Below, piece after piece: positions 34,276 to 43,874 of a stretch of 64,000 nucleotides of DNA (its first letter is position 1; every line of letters starts with the position of its first letter). Origin of the DNA: JBARDN01 sp963755705 (GTDB taxonomy: Bacteria; Desulfobacterota; Binatia; Binatales; Binataceae); the NCBI GenBank assembly GCA_963755705.1, contig CAVWKW010000001.1, forward strand, positions 1,054,001 to 1,118,000. Reading direction: 5' to 3'. Below the pieces are notes generated by a model. The model was given only the letters and a program-made list of their open reading frames with translations, was not told where the DNA came from and made no database searches. The translations under genes and the position numbers were made by a program.

Positions 34276-35292
34276 GTGAGATCGAATAGTCATCTAGCAA
34301 TTGACATTCATGCTCACGCGATAATTCCCGAATCCGAGGCTATCGCACGGTCGGGTTCCGGATGGGCTCGCGCCAATGAATTGGCCGCGATCGCGAGTGG
34401 CGCCGAGTCGGCCGAAATTAACCGCAAGCTCATGGCGACTGTGTATCGGCCGAAGTTCGCCAATCTTGATGCGCGGCTCGGCGCGATGGATGCGATGGGC
34501 ATCGACGTGCAGGCTGTCAGCCTCGCGCCGATTTATCATTACTGGGCGGACGGCGAGTTAGCGCGAAAAATCGTCGCGAGCGCGAACGAGGGGCTGGCCG
34601 AGTTGTGCGCGCGCCGCCCGGACCGGCTGGTGGGCCTTGGAACTCTGTCAATGCAGCATCCCGATTTGGCGGTCGAGCAACTCGACCACGCTATTCGCGG
34701 CCTGGCGCTCAAGGGCGCGATCATCTCGACCGCGGTCAATGAATCCGAACTCGCGGACCCGCGTTACGATCCATTGTGGGCCAAGGCCGAGGAGCTGAAC
34801 GCACTGATTTTCGTGCATCCCGCTGGATGTCCGCTTGGTGCGCGGCTTGCCCCCTATTATCTATCGAATCTAATCGGCAATCCGGCGGACACAACTATCG
34901 CGTTGGCGCATTTGGTATTTGGCGGAGTGTTCGATCGTTTTCCGCGGCTCAAACTCTGCGCTGCTCATGGCGGCGGATACTTTCCATTCTACGTGAGCCG
35001 CTTTGATCATGGATGGAACGTACGGCCCGAGGCGCATACCTGCCGCGAGTTGCCGAGCCGTTACCTTCGTCGGATTTGGTTTGATTCGCTGGTCTATTCG
35101 CCTGAGCAGCTCGAGCTACTGGTTCGGCGGGCGGGAGCCAGTCAGGTAGTTATAGGCACTGATTATCCATTCGACATGGGGGTTGATGATCCAATTCAGC
35201 GTCTCGCTGCCGCGACTGGGCTGAGCGAGAGTGAGCGCTGGGCGATTCGCGGTGATAACGCGGCCCGAATGCTAAATCTACGTTCAGCGTAA
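34276..35292 (+). CDS. Amidohydrolase_2 family protein (ACMSD-like)
   Basis: 338 residues from GTG 34276. The metal-binding motif HLAIDIHAHAII, the HPAGCPLG segment, the KLCAAHGGGYFPFY histidine region and the final VIGTDYPFDMG aspartate match the amidohydrolase_2 family that includes ACMS decarboxylase and related decarboxylases or hydratases of aromatic breakdown. It is 28 bp upstream of a two-subunit molybdenum hydroxylase, so it may process the hydroxylated product (inference). Confidence 0.87.
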   Translation: MRSNSHLAIDIHAHAIIPESEAIARSGSGWARANELAAIASGAESAEINRKLMATVYRPKFANLDARLGAMDAMGIDVQAVSLAPIYHYWADGELARKIVASANEGLAELCARRPDRLVGLGTLSMQHPDLAVEQLDHAIRGLALKGAIISTAVNESELADPRYDPLWAKAEELNALIFVHPAGCPLGARLAPYYLSNLIGNPADTTIALAHLVFGGVFDRFPRLKLCAAHGGGYFPFYVSRFDHGWNVRPEAHTCRELPSRYLRRIWFDSLVYSPEQLELLVRRAGASQVVIGTDYPFDMGVDDPIQRLAAATGLSESERWAIRGDNAARMLNLRSA

Positions 35293-35320
35293 CAACCTGG
35301 CGGCACAGCTGGAATATATT

Positions 35321-35806
35321 ATGAGCACCACGCACCGTCTTACCGTCAACGAGAAAGTGTGTGAGGTCGCCGTCGATCACTACGAGACGCCGCTTCTGTA
35401 TGTGTTGCGTGACGACCTGGGGCTCAAGGGAACGCGGTTCGGATGCGGCGACGGTCAATGCGGAGCGTGCATGGTATTGGTTGACGGACGCGCAGCCAAA
35501 TCATGCGAGCTTCCGGTATGGTCGCTCGAAGGCAAGTCGGTCACGACGATCGAGGGCCTCGGAACGCCTGCGCATCTGCATCCATTACAGCAGGCGATCC
35601 TCGATTTCCAGGCGGGCCAATGTGGCTACTGCTTATCGGGAATCATCATGACCGCAACCGAGTTGCTCCGGAGGGAAGAGCGCCCGTCGCGGGATAAAAT
35701 TGCTGCAAAGCTCGCCGCAAATCTCTGCCGATGCGGTGCGCATGGGAGGATCGTAAACGCGATCGAATCGGCGTGGCGCAAGGTCGCGCAGGGGGCCGGC
35801 GAATGA
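35321..35806 (+). CDS. Molybdenum hydroxylase [2Fe-2S] small subunit
   Basis: 161 residues. Two [2Fe-2S] clusters are visible: the plant-ferredoxin type motif CGDGQCGACMV followed by the fourth cysteine in KSCELP, and the C-terminal CGYC and CRCG cysteines. This is the small subunit of xanthine dehydrogenase/isoquinoline oxidoreductase-type enzymes. Its stop overlaps the start of the large subunit (ATGA, 4 bp). No FAD subunit is encoded nearby, so electrons probably go to a cytochrome or other acceptor. Confidence 0.92.
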   Translation: MSTTHRLTVNEKVCEVAVDHYETPLLYVLRDDLGLKGTRFGCGDGQCGACMVLVDGRAAKSCELPVWSLEGKSVTTIEGLGTPAHLHPLQQAILDFQAGQCGYCLSGIIMTATELLRREERPSRDKIAAKLAANLCRCGAHGRIVNAIESAWRKVAQGAGE

Positions 35807-37914
35807 GCGCGACCGCGCTTCCATGGAGCCTGCAGGAGAATCCGAGGCTCGGAAACTGGGTCAACCTCAGCGAAGATGGAGTGGTTCGAGCATTTACCGC
35901 CAAGGTCGAGCTCGGACAGGGAATAGTCACTGCGATGGCGCAGATTGCGGCCGAAGAACTGAGACTCCCGCTCTCCCGCGTAGTGATAGTGTCTGGTGAT
36001 ACGCGGTACTCGCCGAACGAAAGCTATACCGCCGGCAGCATGTCGGTCGAGGTTGGAGGGACCGCGCTCAGAATCGCATGTGCTGAAGTGCGCGAAGCAA
36101 TCATCGCAAAGGCAGCGCAAATGCTTTCCACGGACGCGGCGCGCCTTACACTCGAAGACGGCGCGATTTTGGTCGATGGCGCGGTTTCCGGAATTGACTA
36201 TTGGAAGATTGCGCCGGAGATCGATTGGGAACATCGAATTACCGGAAGTGTGCCACTGATTGATCTTCGGCGGCTGACGCAGATCGGCAAGAGCGTCGCG
36301 CGCCTTGACCTCCCAAGGAAGGTTACTGGCGGCGGATTCATCCAAGATCTCGAACTACCGGGGATGCTGCATGCACGCGTGCTGCGTCCGCCGTCCAATG
36401 GAGCGCATCTCGAAGCGCTGGACCTGTCGGCGATAGCGCGCTTGCCTGGAGTGGTAAAGATTTGGCGCAGTGGTGATTTCGTTGGCGTCTGCTGCGCGCG
36501 TGAGTTTCAGGCGATCAAAGCGCTCGAATCCCTTCGCGCGCGAGCAAAATGGATCGAAGACGAAAATTACCCGATCGATCAGAACTGGGCGCGGAGCCTG
36601 CCGGCTAGTCGCTCGATCGATAGCGCCTCTGAACACGGCGAGCAATCCATTTTAGGCGATGGCGCGATCCGCGTATCGGCAACCTACTCGAAACCTCCGC
36701 TGGCGCACGCGGCGATGGGTCCATCGTGCGCAGTCGCGTGTTACGAAAGTGGAAAACTTACCGTCTGGACCCATTCGCAAGGAGTCTTTCCGCTACGAGC
36801 GGCGTTGGCCGAAACGCTCAAAATGGACCAAGAATCGATCATTGTGATCCATGTCCCAGGCGCTGGATGCTACGGACATAATGGCGCCGACGACGCAGCG
36901 CTCGACGCCGCGCTGCTCGCGCGGGAGGTTCCGTCACGCCCAGTCCGGGTGCAGTGGATGCGCGATGATGAACTCGCGTGGTCGCCATTCGGCTCGCCGA
37001 TGGTGGTGAAGATTGCCGGTATAGTCACTCCGAAGGGAAAGATCGCCGATTGGGCAACTGAGATTTGGAGCGCTCCTCATGGACGGCGGCCGAGCGGCCG
37101 CGCGGCCAATTTGCTGGGTGCTGCGCACATGGATCCTCCAGTTCCGTTTCCGGAACTGCATGAAGACATGCGCAAATTTGCGGGCGGCTCCCGCAACTCG
37201 GAGCCGTCCTATGAGATGGCGCACAGAAAAGTCGTGCTCCACAGCCTGCCCGATCTTCCCTTTCGCACCTCTGCGCTTCGCACTCTGGGAGGGTACGCGA
37301 ACGTATTCGCCGCTGAATCGTTCATGGACGAGCTGGCTTCGGCGGCAGGGATCGACTCTCTGGAATTCAGACTCAGTAACCTGACCGACCCGCGCGCACG
37401 CCAGGTCCTGGAAACCGCGGCCGAGATGGCGCGGTGGCGTCCGAATTCCGAGCGCGGAAAAGGCAGCGCCGCCGGCATCGGCTTTTGCCGATACAAGAAT
37501 ACCGCGGCTTATGTCGCGATCGTCGCCGAGGTCGAAGTCAGCCGCGACGTGCGGGTCAGAAAAGTGTACTGCGCGGTTGATGCGGGATTAGTAATCAATC
37601 CCAACGGAGTAGTTAATCAAATCGAAGGTGGCATTATCCAGTCGATTAGCTGGACGCTGAAAGAGCAGGTCACGTTCGATCGCCGCCGCGTGGTTACCTC
37701 GACGTGGGAGAATTATCCAATTCTCCGGTTCGATGAAGTCCCAGTCGTCGAAGTGAAGCTTCTCGAGCCCGCGGACCCAGCGCCTCTCGGAGTGGGCGAG
37801 GCCGCCCAGGGACCAGCCGCCGCGGCAGTGGCGAACGCCGTCGCGCGCGCTCTCGATTGCCGGATTCGCGACCTGCCGATCACCCGCGACCGAATCATCG
37901 CCAGCATCACGTAA
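35803..37914 (+). CDS. Molybdenum hydroxylase large subunit (isoquinoline/nicotinate-type)
   Basis: Start at ATG 35803, coupled to the small subunit (703 residues); the frame runs further upstream but not in family sequence. It is a xanthine dehydrogenase-family molybdopterin-binding protein: substrate-domain segments such as TAKVELGQGIVTAMAQIAAEEL, an a/b hammerhead region (FIQDLELPGMLHARVLRPP), and the C-terminal GVGEAAQGPAAAAVANAV with the catalytic glutamate near residue 665. The lack of an FAD subunit and the order of domains resemble isoquinoline 1-oxidoreductase (IorB) and nicotinate dehydrogenase. No Tat signal is evident. It hydroxylates an N-heterocycle or aldehyde, identity unknown. 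Confidence 0.87.
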   Translation: MSATALPWSLQENPRLGNWVNLSEDGVVRAFTAKVELGQGIVTAMAQIAAEELRLPLSRVVIVSGDTRYSPNESYTAGSMSVEVGGTALRIACAEVREAIIAKAAQMLSTDAARLTLEDGAILVDGAVSGIDYWKIAPEIDWEHRITGSVPLIDLRRLTQIGKSVARLDLPRKVTGGGFIQDLELPGMLHARVLRPPSNGAHLEALDLSAIARLPGVVKIWRSGDFVGVCCAREFQAIKALESLRARAKWIEDENYPIDQNWARSLPASRSIDSASEHGEQSILGDGAIRVSATYSKPPLAHAAMGPSCAVACYESGKLTVWTHSQGVFPLRAALAETLKMDQESIIVIHVPGAGCYGHNGADDAALDAALLAREVPSRPVRVQWMRDDELAWSPFGSPMVVKIAGIVTPKGKIADWATEIWSAPHGRRPSGRAANLLGAAHMDPPVPFPELHEDMRKFAGGSRNSEPSYEMAHRKVVLHSLPDLPFRTSALRTLGGYANVFAAESFMDELASAAGIDSLEFRLSNLTDPRARQVLETAAEMARWRPNSERGKGSAAGIGFCRYKNTAAYVAIVAEVEVSRDVRVRKVYCAVDAGLVINPNGVVNQIEGGIIQSISWTLKEQVTFDRRRVVTSTWENYPILRFDEVPVVEVKLLEPADPAPLGVGEAAQGPAAAAVANAVARALDCRIRDLPITRDRIIASIT

Positions 37915-37931
37915 ATTGTGCGAGTTCAAGC

Positions 37932-38834
37932 ATGCCGCGCGACACCGTTTATCAGGTCGATTCCCGATGTGAACTGCTCACATATCTGATCAGCCAGGAG
38001 CCAACCCGGTCGCGCAAACGTGCCAAAGACCTGCTTCGGTTTGGAGCGGTCACCGTTCGCGGGAAGAAGCACGTCAGACATGACACGCAGTTAGAACCGG
38101 GCGACGTTGTCAGCGTTGCGGTTCATGCCAACAATCGAGTTGACGAGATCGAACTTCGCGGGCTCAAGATTGTTCACCTGGACGAAGCTGTCGCGGTGGT
38201 CGATAAACCGGCGGGGCTGCTTTCGATGGGCTCAGGAGCCGAGAAGCAAAGGACCGTGCATCGGATCCTCAACGAATACCTTAAGGCGCTGGGCGGATCT
38301 GAGAGACAGCAGGCGTTCATAGTCCACCGCCTCGATCGCGAAACTTCCGGATTGATCATTTTCGCGCGAAGTGAGGCAATTCAGTCCGCGCTTCAGAAAG
38401 ACTGGAAGAACGTCACAAAGACCTACCTTGCCGTGGTCGAGGGAATACCGGCGGACGCGCACGGAACGCTGACCGATCATCTGCTGGAGGACTCTTCGAT
38501 GCTGGTTCGTAGAGTGAAGCACGGCGGCGATTTGGCCATTACGCATTATCGTGTCCGCGATACCTGCCGCGACAAAACCCTGGTCGAGGTGACTCTCGAA
38601 ACCGGCCGCAAGCATCAGATTCGGGTGCAATTTGCCGCGCTCGGTCATCCGATCGCGGGCGACAGAAAATATGGCGCGCGGACCGATCCCGCCAACCGCC
38701 TGGCGCTCCATGCGTCCGGGTTGAGCTTTCGTCATCCTCTCTCGGGCGCGCGCCTGGAATTCCGCAGTGCGTTGCCGCAGCGGCTACGTGCTCTCACCGA
38801 ACGCCACCGGCCCTCGCGCGACAACCCGCTATGA
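37932..38834 (+). CDS. RluA family pseudouridine synthase
   Basis: Start taken at ATG 37932 (MPRDTVYQVDSR, 300 residues). An N-terminal S4-like RNA-binding segment (residues about 15-75, RKRAKDLLRFGAVTVRGK) precedes the catalytic domain, with the motif HRLDRETSGLIIFARSE containing the catalytic aspartate, and the ETGRKHQIRVQFAALGHPIAGDRKYG motif. It isomerises uridine in rRNA or tRNA. It is 17 bp after the molybdenum hydroxylase stop, probably by chance rather than shared function. Confidence 0.88.
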   Translation: MPRDTVYQVDSRCELLTYLISQEPTRSRKRAKDLLRFGAVTVRGKKHVRHDTQLEPGDVVSVAVHANNRVDEIELRGLKIVHLDEAVAVVDKPAGLLSMGSGAEKQRTVHRILNEYLKALGGSERQQAFIVHRLDRETSGLIIFARSEAIQSALQKDWKNVTKTYLAVVEGIPADAHGTLTDHLLEDSSMLVRRVKHGGDLAITHYRVRDTCRDKTLVEVTLETGRKHQIRVQFAALGHPIAGDRKYGARTDPANRLALHASGLSFRHPLSGARLEFRSALPQRLRALTERHRPSRDNPL

Positions 38835-38921
38835 ACGAAGACTGATTTGGTTGGCACCGCGAATCGATCTAATGATTCGAGCATTGGATTTTGCCGGCAT
38901 CAAAGCCATAGGAGAAACAAA

Positions 38922-39884
38922 ATGAAAGCCGCAGTCTATTACCAGAACGGAACTCCAGAGGTTCTAAAATACGAGGACGTCCCCGACCCAATATGCCATC
39001 CGAAAGGAGTGATTATCCGAGTCGAGGCAGTGAGTATCGAAGGCGGAGACACGCTCAATCGCTGGCGCGGCGCGCTGCTGACCAAGCCGCATATCGTCGG
39101 CTATCAGGCGGCGGGTGAGATAGTCGAGGTCGGAGCGGAAGTGACCGATCTTCACGTTGGCCAGAAAGTTACTACCGTGTACAACTTCGGCTCGCACGCT
39201 GCCTTGCGGCCGGTTCCCGCGCGCAACGCGTGGCCGGTTCCCGCGGGCTTCGATATCAAGCTCGCCGCGGCAATTCCGGTTCCCTTCGGCACTGCCGACG
39301 ACTGCCTGTTTGAGTTCGGACATCTGAAGGCCGGCGAAACCGTACTGGTGCAGGCCGGCGCGAGCGGCGTTGGCGTCGCCGCGATTCAGCTTGCCAAGCG
39401 CGCGGGCGCGACGGTGCTGGCCACGGCCTCGAGCGATGAACGTCTGGAGCGTCTTAAGCCGCTCGGCCTCGATCACGGCATCAACTATCGCCGAGACGAC
39501 GTCGCGAAGTCGGTGATGAAGCTAACCGGAGGCAAGGGCGTCAACCTGGTAGTTGACCCGGTCGGCGGCGCGACGCTGCAAGGCAGCATCATGGCGTTGG
39601 CCTATCGCGGGCGAATCTCGATGGTCGGAGCGGCGGGACGCGAGGCTATGACGGTGGACGTGTCGCCGTTGATGGCGGGGAATCGGTCGCTTACCGGAGT
39701 TTTTTTGGGAGCCGAGATCGCAACCGATCGCGCGCACAACATGATTCAGCGTCTGGTCGATGAAGCGGCGCGCGGCGAATTCAAAGTAGTAATCGACAAG
39801 ACCTTCCCGCTGGCAGAAGCCGCCGCTGCGCACGCCTATATTGAAAGCCGCCAGGCGGTAGGCAGAGTTCTGTTGATTCCATAG
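38922..39884 (+). CDS. Zinc-independent quinone oxidoreductase/MDR family dehydrogenase
   Basis: Start at ATG 38922 (MKAAVYYQNGTPEVLKYEDVP, 320 residues) with AGGAG upstream. The NADPH-binding motif is VLVQAGASGVGVAAIQLAKRAGATVLAT. The structural and catalytic zinc cysteines of alcohol dehydrogenases are missing, so it belongs to the quinone oxidoreductase branch of the medium-chain dehydrogenases. It reduces quinones or enoyl substrates with NADPH. A strong hairpin follows its stop. Confidence 0.88.
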   Translation: MKAAVYYQNGTPEVLKYEDVPDPICHPKGVIIRVEAVSIEGGDTLNRWRGALLTKPHIVGYQAAGEIVEVGAEVTDLHVGQKVTTVYNFGSHAALRPVPARNAWPVPAGFDIKLAAAIPVPFGTADDCLFEFGHLKAGETVLVQAGASGVGVAAIQLAKRAGATVLATASSDERLERLKPLGLDHGINYRRDDVAKSVMKLTGGKGVNLVVDPVGGATLQGSIMALAYRGRISMVGAAGREAMTVDVSPLMAGNRSLTGVFLGAEIATDRAHNMIQRLVDEAARGEFKVVIDKTFPLAEAAAAHAYIESRQAVGRVLLIP

Positions 39885-39895
39885 CCATTCGGTCG

Positions 39896-39946
39896 AACAA
39901 AAAGAGAACCGCCGCTCCTCCGTGATGGAAGAGCGGCGGTCCTTTT
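39896..39946. terminator. Bidirectional intrinsic terminator
   Basis: Perfect 10-bp arms ACCGCCGCTC (39908-39917) and GAGCGGCGGT (39931-39940) enclose a 13-nt loop. On the plus side CCTTTTAC follows, and on the minus side the complement of AAAAAGAG gives a T-run. It therefore can end both the quinone reductase transcript and the convergent lipoprotein transcript. Confidence 0.8.
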
Positions 39947-39967
39947 ACAATCGTCCTATTGGCCGTC

Positions 39968-41083
39968 CTACGGTATTTCCGGCCCGAAGGCATCTCCGGC
40001 TGGCGCAACTAGTCCGGTGTTGCTGCCAGAGATCAGGACCTTTGGTTTGGTCTTCCCACTGTCCCCGAGCTGGTCGGACGCGAATATCGCGATACTGACC
40101 GTCGGGACCGAGTTTGCCACAGCGAGATCGTCAACGTCGTCGAACGCGAGCCCGTTGGGCGAATTGAGGCTTGGAACGTGCTTTACGTTAACCGGGCTAA
40201 ACGTCACCCCCGGTGCCGGACTGCCCGACGTTCCCAGATCAGCCCCGTCGAACGCTACAACCGTGAACGGAGAATTGGCATTGCTCGACCACAGATCACC
40301 GAGCGTAGAGAACACCAACGCCCACGGTCCTTCGATAGAGTTGTCGGCGCTGCTCAAGATAACGTTCGGCTCGGCAGATGTGGTGCCACCGCCAAGTACT
40401 GTCGTCACTGTCGCTGCGTCGAATTCAAAAATCGAAGTGTCGCCATTATTAGCGACCCACAGATCTCCTGAAGAGTCAAAAACGATACCCAGCGGACCGT
40501 CAAAGACATCGGTTTGAGTATTAGTGGTCAACGTCGCAAACGGAGCGACATTTCCACCGTCCACGAGTTGGTCCGCCGTGAATACATCTACCTGGCCGGC
40601 GCTGTTATCCGTCACCCACATATTTCCGGTGGAATCGAATACCGCTTGCTGGGGAAACGCCAAGGTAGTCGCGTCACCCGTGATTTGCACAGCAGGCGTG
40701 AGATCGAGAGTACCACCCGATGCAATTTGTCCGGCCGTGAATTCATCGATCGCGGGGAATGCGTCTCCCGTCGAGGAGGTGGCCAACGCGCCGCCATCGA
40801 TGACCCAAAGGTCGCCGACAGTATCAAACAGCACGCCCTGCGTTGATAAGAAGCCGGCGCTGTTGGTTATCGCAACGCTCGGCGCGATGTTGGGGGTTCG
40901 CGAGGTGAACGGAGAAGTATATTCCAGAACGTTGGTCCCGTTCGCTACCCAGATTCCCTGATCGATCGTAAACGAAAAATGATGCGACGGAGATGGTGAA
41001 GACGACGAGCTGCCGCACCCTGCCGCAACCAGCGCCAAAACCATCATGATGGCGCAAAATGATGCGGTCGTTACGCGGTTCAT
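39968..41083 (-). CDS. Beta-propeller (NHL-like) lipoprotein
   Basis: Start at ATG 41083 (MNRVTTASFC, 371 residues). The signal ends in the lipobox VAAGC, followed by a serine/proline-rich linker (SSSSSPSPSHH). The mature protein has repeats of the form GxLWVxDN/ANN (DTVGDLWVIDG, DSTGNMWVTDN, DSSGDLWVANN, STLGDLWSSN, DVDDLAVANS), as in NHL or strictosidine-synthase-like beta-propellers, with low lysine and many Ser/Thr/Asp residues. Probably surface-attached, binding or scaffolding. The function is unknown. Confidence 0.8.
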   Translation of the reverse strand: MNRVTTASFCAIMMVLALVAAGCGSSSSSPSPSHHFSFTIDQGIWVANGTNVLEYTSPFTSRTPNIAPSVAITNSAGFLSTQGVLFDTVGDLWVIDGGALATSSTGDAFPAIDEFTAGQIASGGTLDLTPAVQITGDATTLAFPQQAVFDSTGNMWVTDNSAGQVDVFTADQLVDGGNVAPFATLTTNTQTDVFDGPLGIVFDSSGDLWVANNGDTSIFEFDAATVTTVLGGGTTSAEPNVILSSADNSIEGPWALVFSTLGDLWSSNANSPFTVVAFDGADLGTSGSPAPGVTFSPVNVKHVPSLNSPNGLAFDDVDDLAVANSVPTVSIAIFASDQLGDSGKTKPKVLISGSNTGLVAPAGDAFGPEIP

Positions 41084-41666
41084 CCGCTGGCGACCGGAAA
41101 AATATCGCGTTGAATGTTCAGAACTAATCATTGTCCCCTCCTGTCTGCATCAATTACCAATTGATCACCACCCAAAATCGGAGAGAACACTCGATTACGC
41201 GTTATCGAATGCTACATCCCCAACGGCACCCAATTCCTATTCTATTTTACTGTTACCTGATTATAGCTCCCGCCAAAAAAACCGCGGATCTTCAGTAGGT
41301 CATGACGTTTAATTCTAGAGAAAGTTTCGCCTTGGTGAAAGAATAAAAAGACGCCCCTCGCAAGAAAAGTTCTGATTCCAGTACAGTCCGGCACTAATCC
41401 GACGACGCCAGCAGCGCCAGCTGTCATCACAAGGGCAGACTGCCGCACCCCACAAAATGCGTCGCTCTGTGATGCACGCTAATGCCCGCTCATGCACCAG
41501 TACCGCAGGCGCTATCTCGCGGTCAAGTGTTTCTTCACTGCGAGTTCAGTTCGAGAAGCGGGAGGATCTGCAATCTGATCAAAAATAGCGCAATACGGGA
41601 CGGTTCACCGTGAGATTGTGACGTAATTCAATTAAGCGCGAGAATTTACTACCTATTCGTGCGGAC
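41084..41666. other. Intergenic region without recognisable gene
   Basis: 583 bp that are more AT-rich than the surroundings. The part next to 41083 is the probable promoter of the lipoprotein gene. I found no tRNA, no convincing hairpin and no coding frame with a recognisable product. Confidence 0.4.
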
Positions 41667-42883
41667 TCAGTATTTAAGTTGGTTCTGACCAGCAGGAGCA
41701 CGGTCGGACCCACGCAAATCCCCTGCAAGGCCATTTCCCATCAAATCTACAAAATTATCGCAGTAGAATCGCCGTTTATCGGCTTCAGAGGTTTTACTCA
41801 TTGAGTCTTCGAAACGCTTGAGAGGATTTCGCCCACCTTCACATGCGGAAAATCCGATGAGAACATGCAGATCTCCTCGCCTGAATTGGCAATGATCCAG
41901 CCCGTCTCCTCGGCCGGATACGGCGTTACTCGAACCTGCCGCCGAACAAATTCGCTCGGCCGCAGCGACATTTTCTTGAGCCGCTCTTCGTTCTTGATGA
42001 ACGCGGTATGCGCCGAATCCATCGCCCGCATCCATCCCGGCAGCCACGACGCTCCCTGCTCGATAACCCCGAACTTGAGCCGCGGATAGCGGTCGAGCAC
42101 GCGATCGAAAATCATCGTCGCCAGCGTCTGCATCGGTGGATACGGAATCGCCATGTAATCCACCGAGCGGAAATTGCCGTCGCCGCCATGAAAATCCGGC
42201 ACCGGCGGCATCCCGTTGACGAAATAATCCGGCGACAGCAGCGGTCCGCCTCCGCCGACGTGAAACAGGATCGGAATCCCCGCTTCCTGCGCCTGCGCCC
42301 ACACCGGATCGAAGCCGATATGGCTCGGCGAATGTCCTTTGGGGCATCGCGACGGAATCAGCAGCGCCTTGGCCCCCAGCGCGATCGCCTCGCGAGCGAT
42401 TGCATCGGCTTCGGCAAACTCGGCCAATGGTACATAACACGACGCGAGCATCCGCCGGTCGATCGAGCAGAAATCGATCATCGCGCGATTGAACCCGCGT
42501 GCTACCTCCGCCCGCTTCTTCGGATCGTTGCCGTGCTCGAGGTTGAGCAGACCCAGGAAAGTCGTGGTGAACACGAGTTGGCTCGCGAAGCCCAGACTGT
42601 CGAGCGCGCGAGGACGATCCTCACGCCGCCACGAGCCCAAGGCCTCGTAATTTTTTCGGAGCATGATCTGGCGCTCGCCCTCGGCGAGCCAGGCGGGATC
42701 GTCATGGCGGCCGCGCACGATCGCGAACAGGTCGCGGCCCTGCTTTTCGCCGAGTGCGCTGAACAGATTCTGGCGCTTGATCGCGCGCGCGTATTCATCC
42801 GCGACGTAGCCGTCGAGGAAATCCGGCGCCTCCATAATATGTGCGTCAGCGTCGTGGATCGTGGGGCCTTCGACGTATGCCAT
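41667..42883 (-). pseudogene. Amidohydrolase_2 family protein with C-terminal frameshift
   Basis: The frame from ATG 42883 (MAYVEGPTIHDADAHIME) stops at 41798 after 361 residues. It has the DADAHIME metal motif, ILFHVGG, a KFGVIEQGASWLP segment and SSDFPH near the end. The expected tail of the family (EGGRNPL, RFE, SEADK, FY, NF, DLMG) is present, but in the neighbouring frame running to a stop at 41667. One extra G near 41838-41843 (GTGGAAGG for GTGAAGG on the coding strand) joins SSDFPHV to EGGRNPL. The full gene would be about 405 residues. Either a real frameshift or a missing base in the assembly. Confidence 0.8.
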
Positions 42884-43005
42884 AGAATCCTTCCTTCGGA
42901 TGAATACAAAATAGTCTAAACGATTTTGCCCGCGCGCGTCATCAGTCCGCCGATTGCATAGCGAGCCGCTTACGTCGCACGATCCGGCAGCGAGGAAGCG
43001 TTACG

Positions 43006-43815
43006 ATGCTGAAGAAATCGACCATCGAGGATTTGGCGCAGCGCCTTGAACAATCCGAACGGACGCGGCGCCAGATTCGCCAATTTTCGCTGGAGTTTCC
43101 CGAGATTACGATCGAGGACGCGTACGCGATTCAGAAAGAGTGGGTCGCGCTGAAACTCGCGGCCGGGCGCACGCTAAAGGGCCACAAAATTGGTCTAACG
43201 TCGAAGGCGATGCAGGCGTCGTCGCAGATCGACGAGCCGGATTTCGGAGCGCTGCTCGACGACACGTTTTTCGCCGACGGCGCCGAAATTACATTCCCCC
43301 GATTTATCGTGCCGCGAGTCGAGGTCGAGCTGGCGTTCGTGCTCGGAAAGCCGCTTAGCGGACCGAACTGTTCGATTTTCGAGGTGCTTAGCGCGGTCAA
43401 CTATGTGGTCCCCGCGATCGAGATTATCGACGCGCGCATCGATCAGATTGATCCGGAATCGAAAGTGCCGCGAAAAGTTTTCGATACCATTTCCGACAAC
43501 GCCGCCTGCGCCGGAATCGTGATCGGAGGCCGTCCAGTCCGCCCGCTCGAGCTCGATCTGCGATGGATCGCCGCGGTCCTTTATCGCAACGGCGAGCTCG
43601 AAGAATCCGGAGTCGCCGCCGCGGTGCTGAATCATCCTGCCAACGGCGTCGCATGGCTCGCCAACAAGCTCGCCGCGCACGGAGTCAGTCTGGCGGCCGG
43701 CGAGATTATTCTGGGCGGATCGTTCACCCGTCCGGTCGCGGCGCGGCCCGGTGACGTTTTTCATGCCGACTACCGCGAGCTAGGCTCGATCTCATTTCGC
43801 TTCTCGCGCGAGTGA
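43006..43815 (+). CDS. 2-oxo-hept-3-ene-1,7-dioate hydratase-like protein (HpaH/MhpD family)
   Basis: 269 residues. The sequence follows the fumarylacetoacetate-hydrolase-like hydratases: EDAYAIQKEW, GHKIGLTSKAMQ, PDFGALLDDTFF, the PRVEVELAFVLGKPL metal region, EIIDARI, ISDNAACAGIVIG and GGSFTRPV. HpaH adds water to 2-oxohept-3-ene-1,7-dioate in homoprotocatechuate breakdown; 2-hydroxypentadienoate hydratases are close relatives. It lies 59 bp upstream of aceE on the same strand, so its product could feed pyruvate into the complex (inference). Confidence 0.87.
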   Translation: MLKKSTIEDLAQRLEQSERTRRQIRQFSLEFPEITIEDAYAIQKEWVALKLAAGRTLKGHKIGLTSKAMQASSQIDEPDFGALLDDTFFADGAEITFPRFIVPRVEVELAFVLGKPLSGPNCSIFEVLSAVNYVVPAIEIIDARIDQIDPESKVPRKVFDTISDNAACAGIVIGGRPVRPLELDLRWIAAVLYRNGELEESGVAAAVLNHPANGVAWLANKLAAHGVSLAAGEIILGGSFTRPVAARPGDVFHADYRELGSISFRFSRE

Positions 43816-43874
43816 AGGGCTCAACTCGTTCGAAATTTCGGCGCATCATTAGAAGCAGGGGAGTATTGAATCCG

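Noticed and set aside
41667..42440. A separate gene on the minus strand overlapping the amidohydrolase
   Set aside because: Only its last about 55 residues look protein-like and they are the frameshifted tail of the amidohydrolase.
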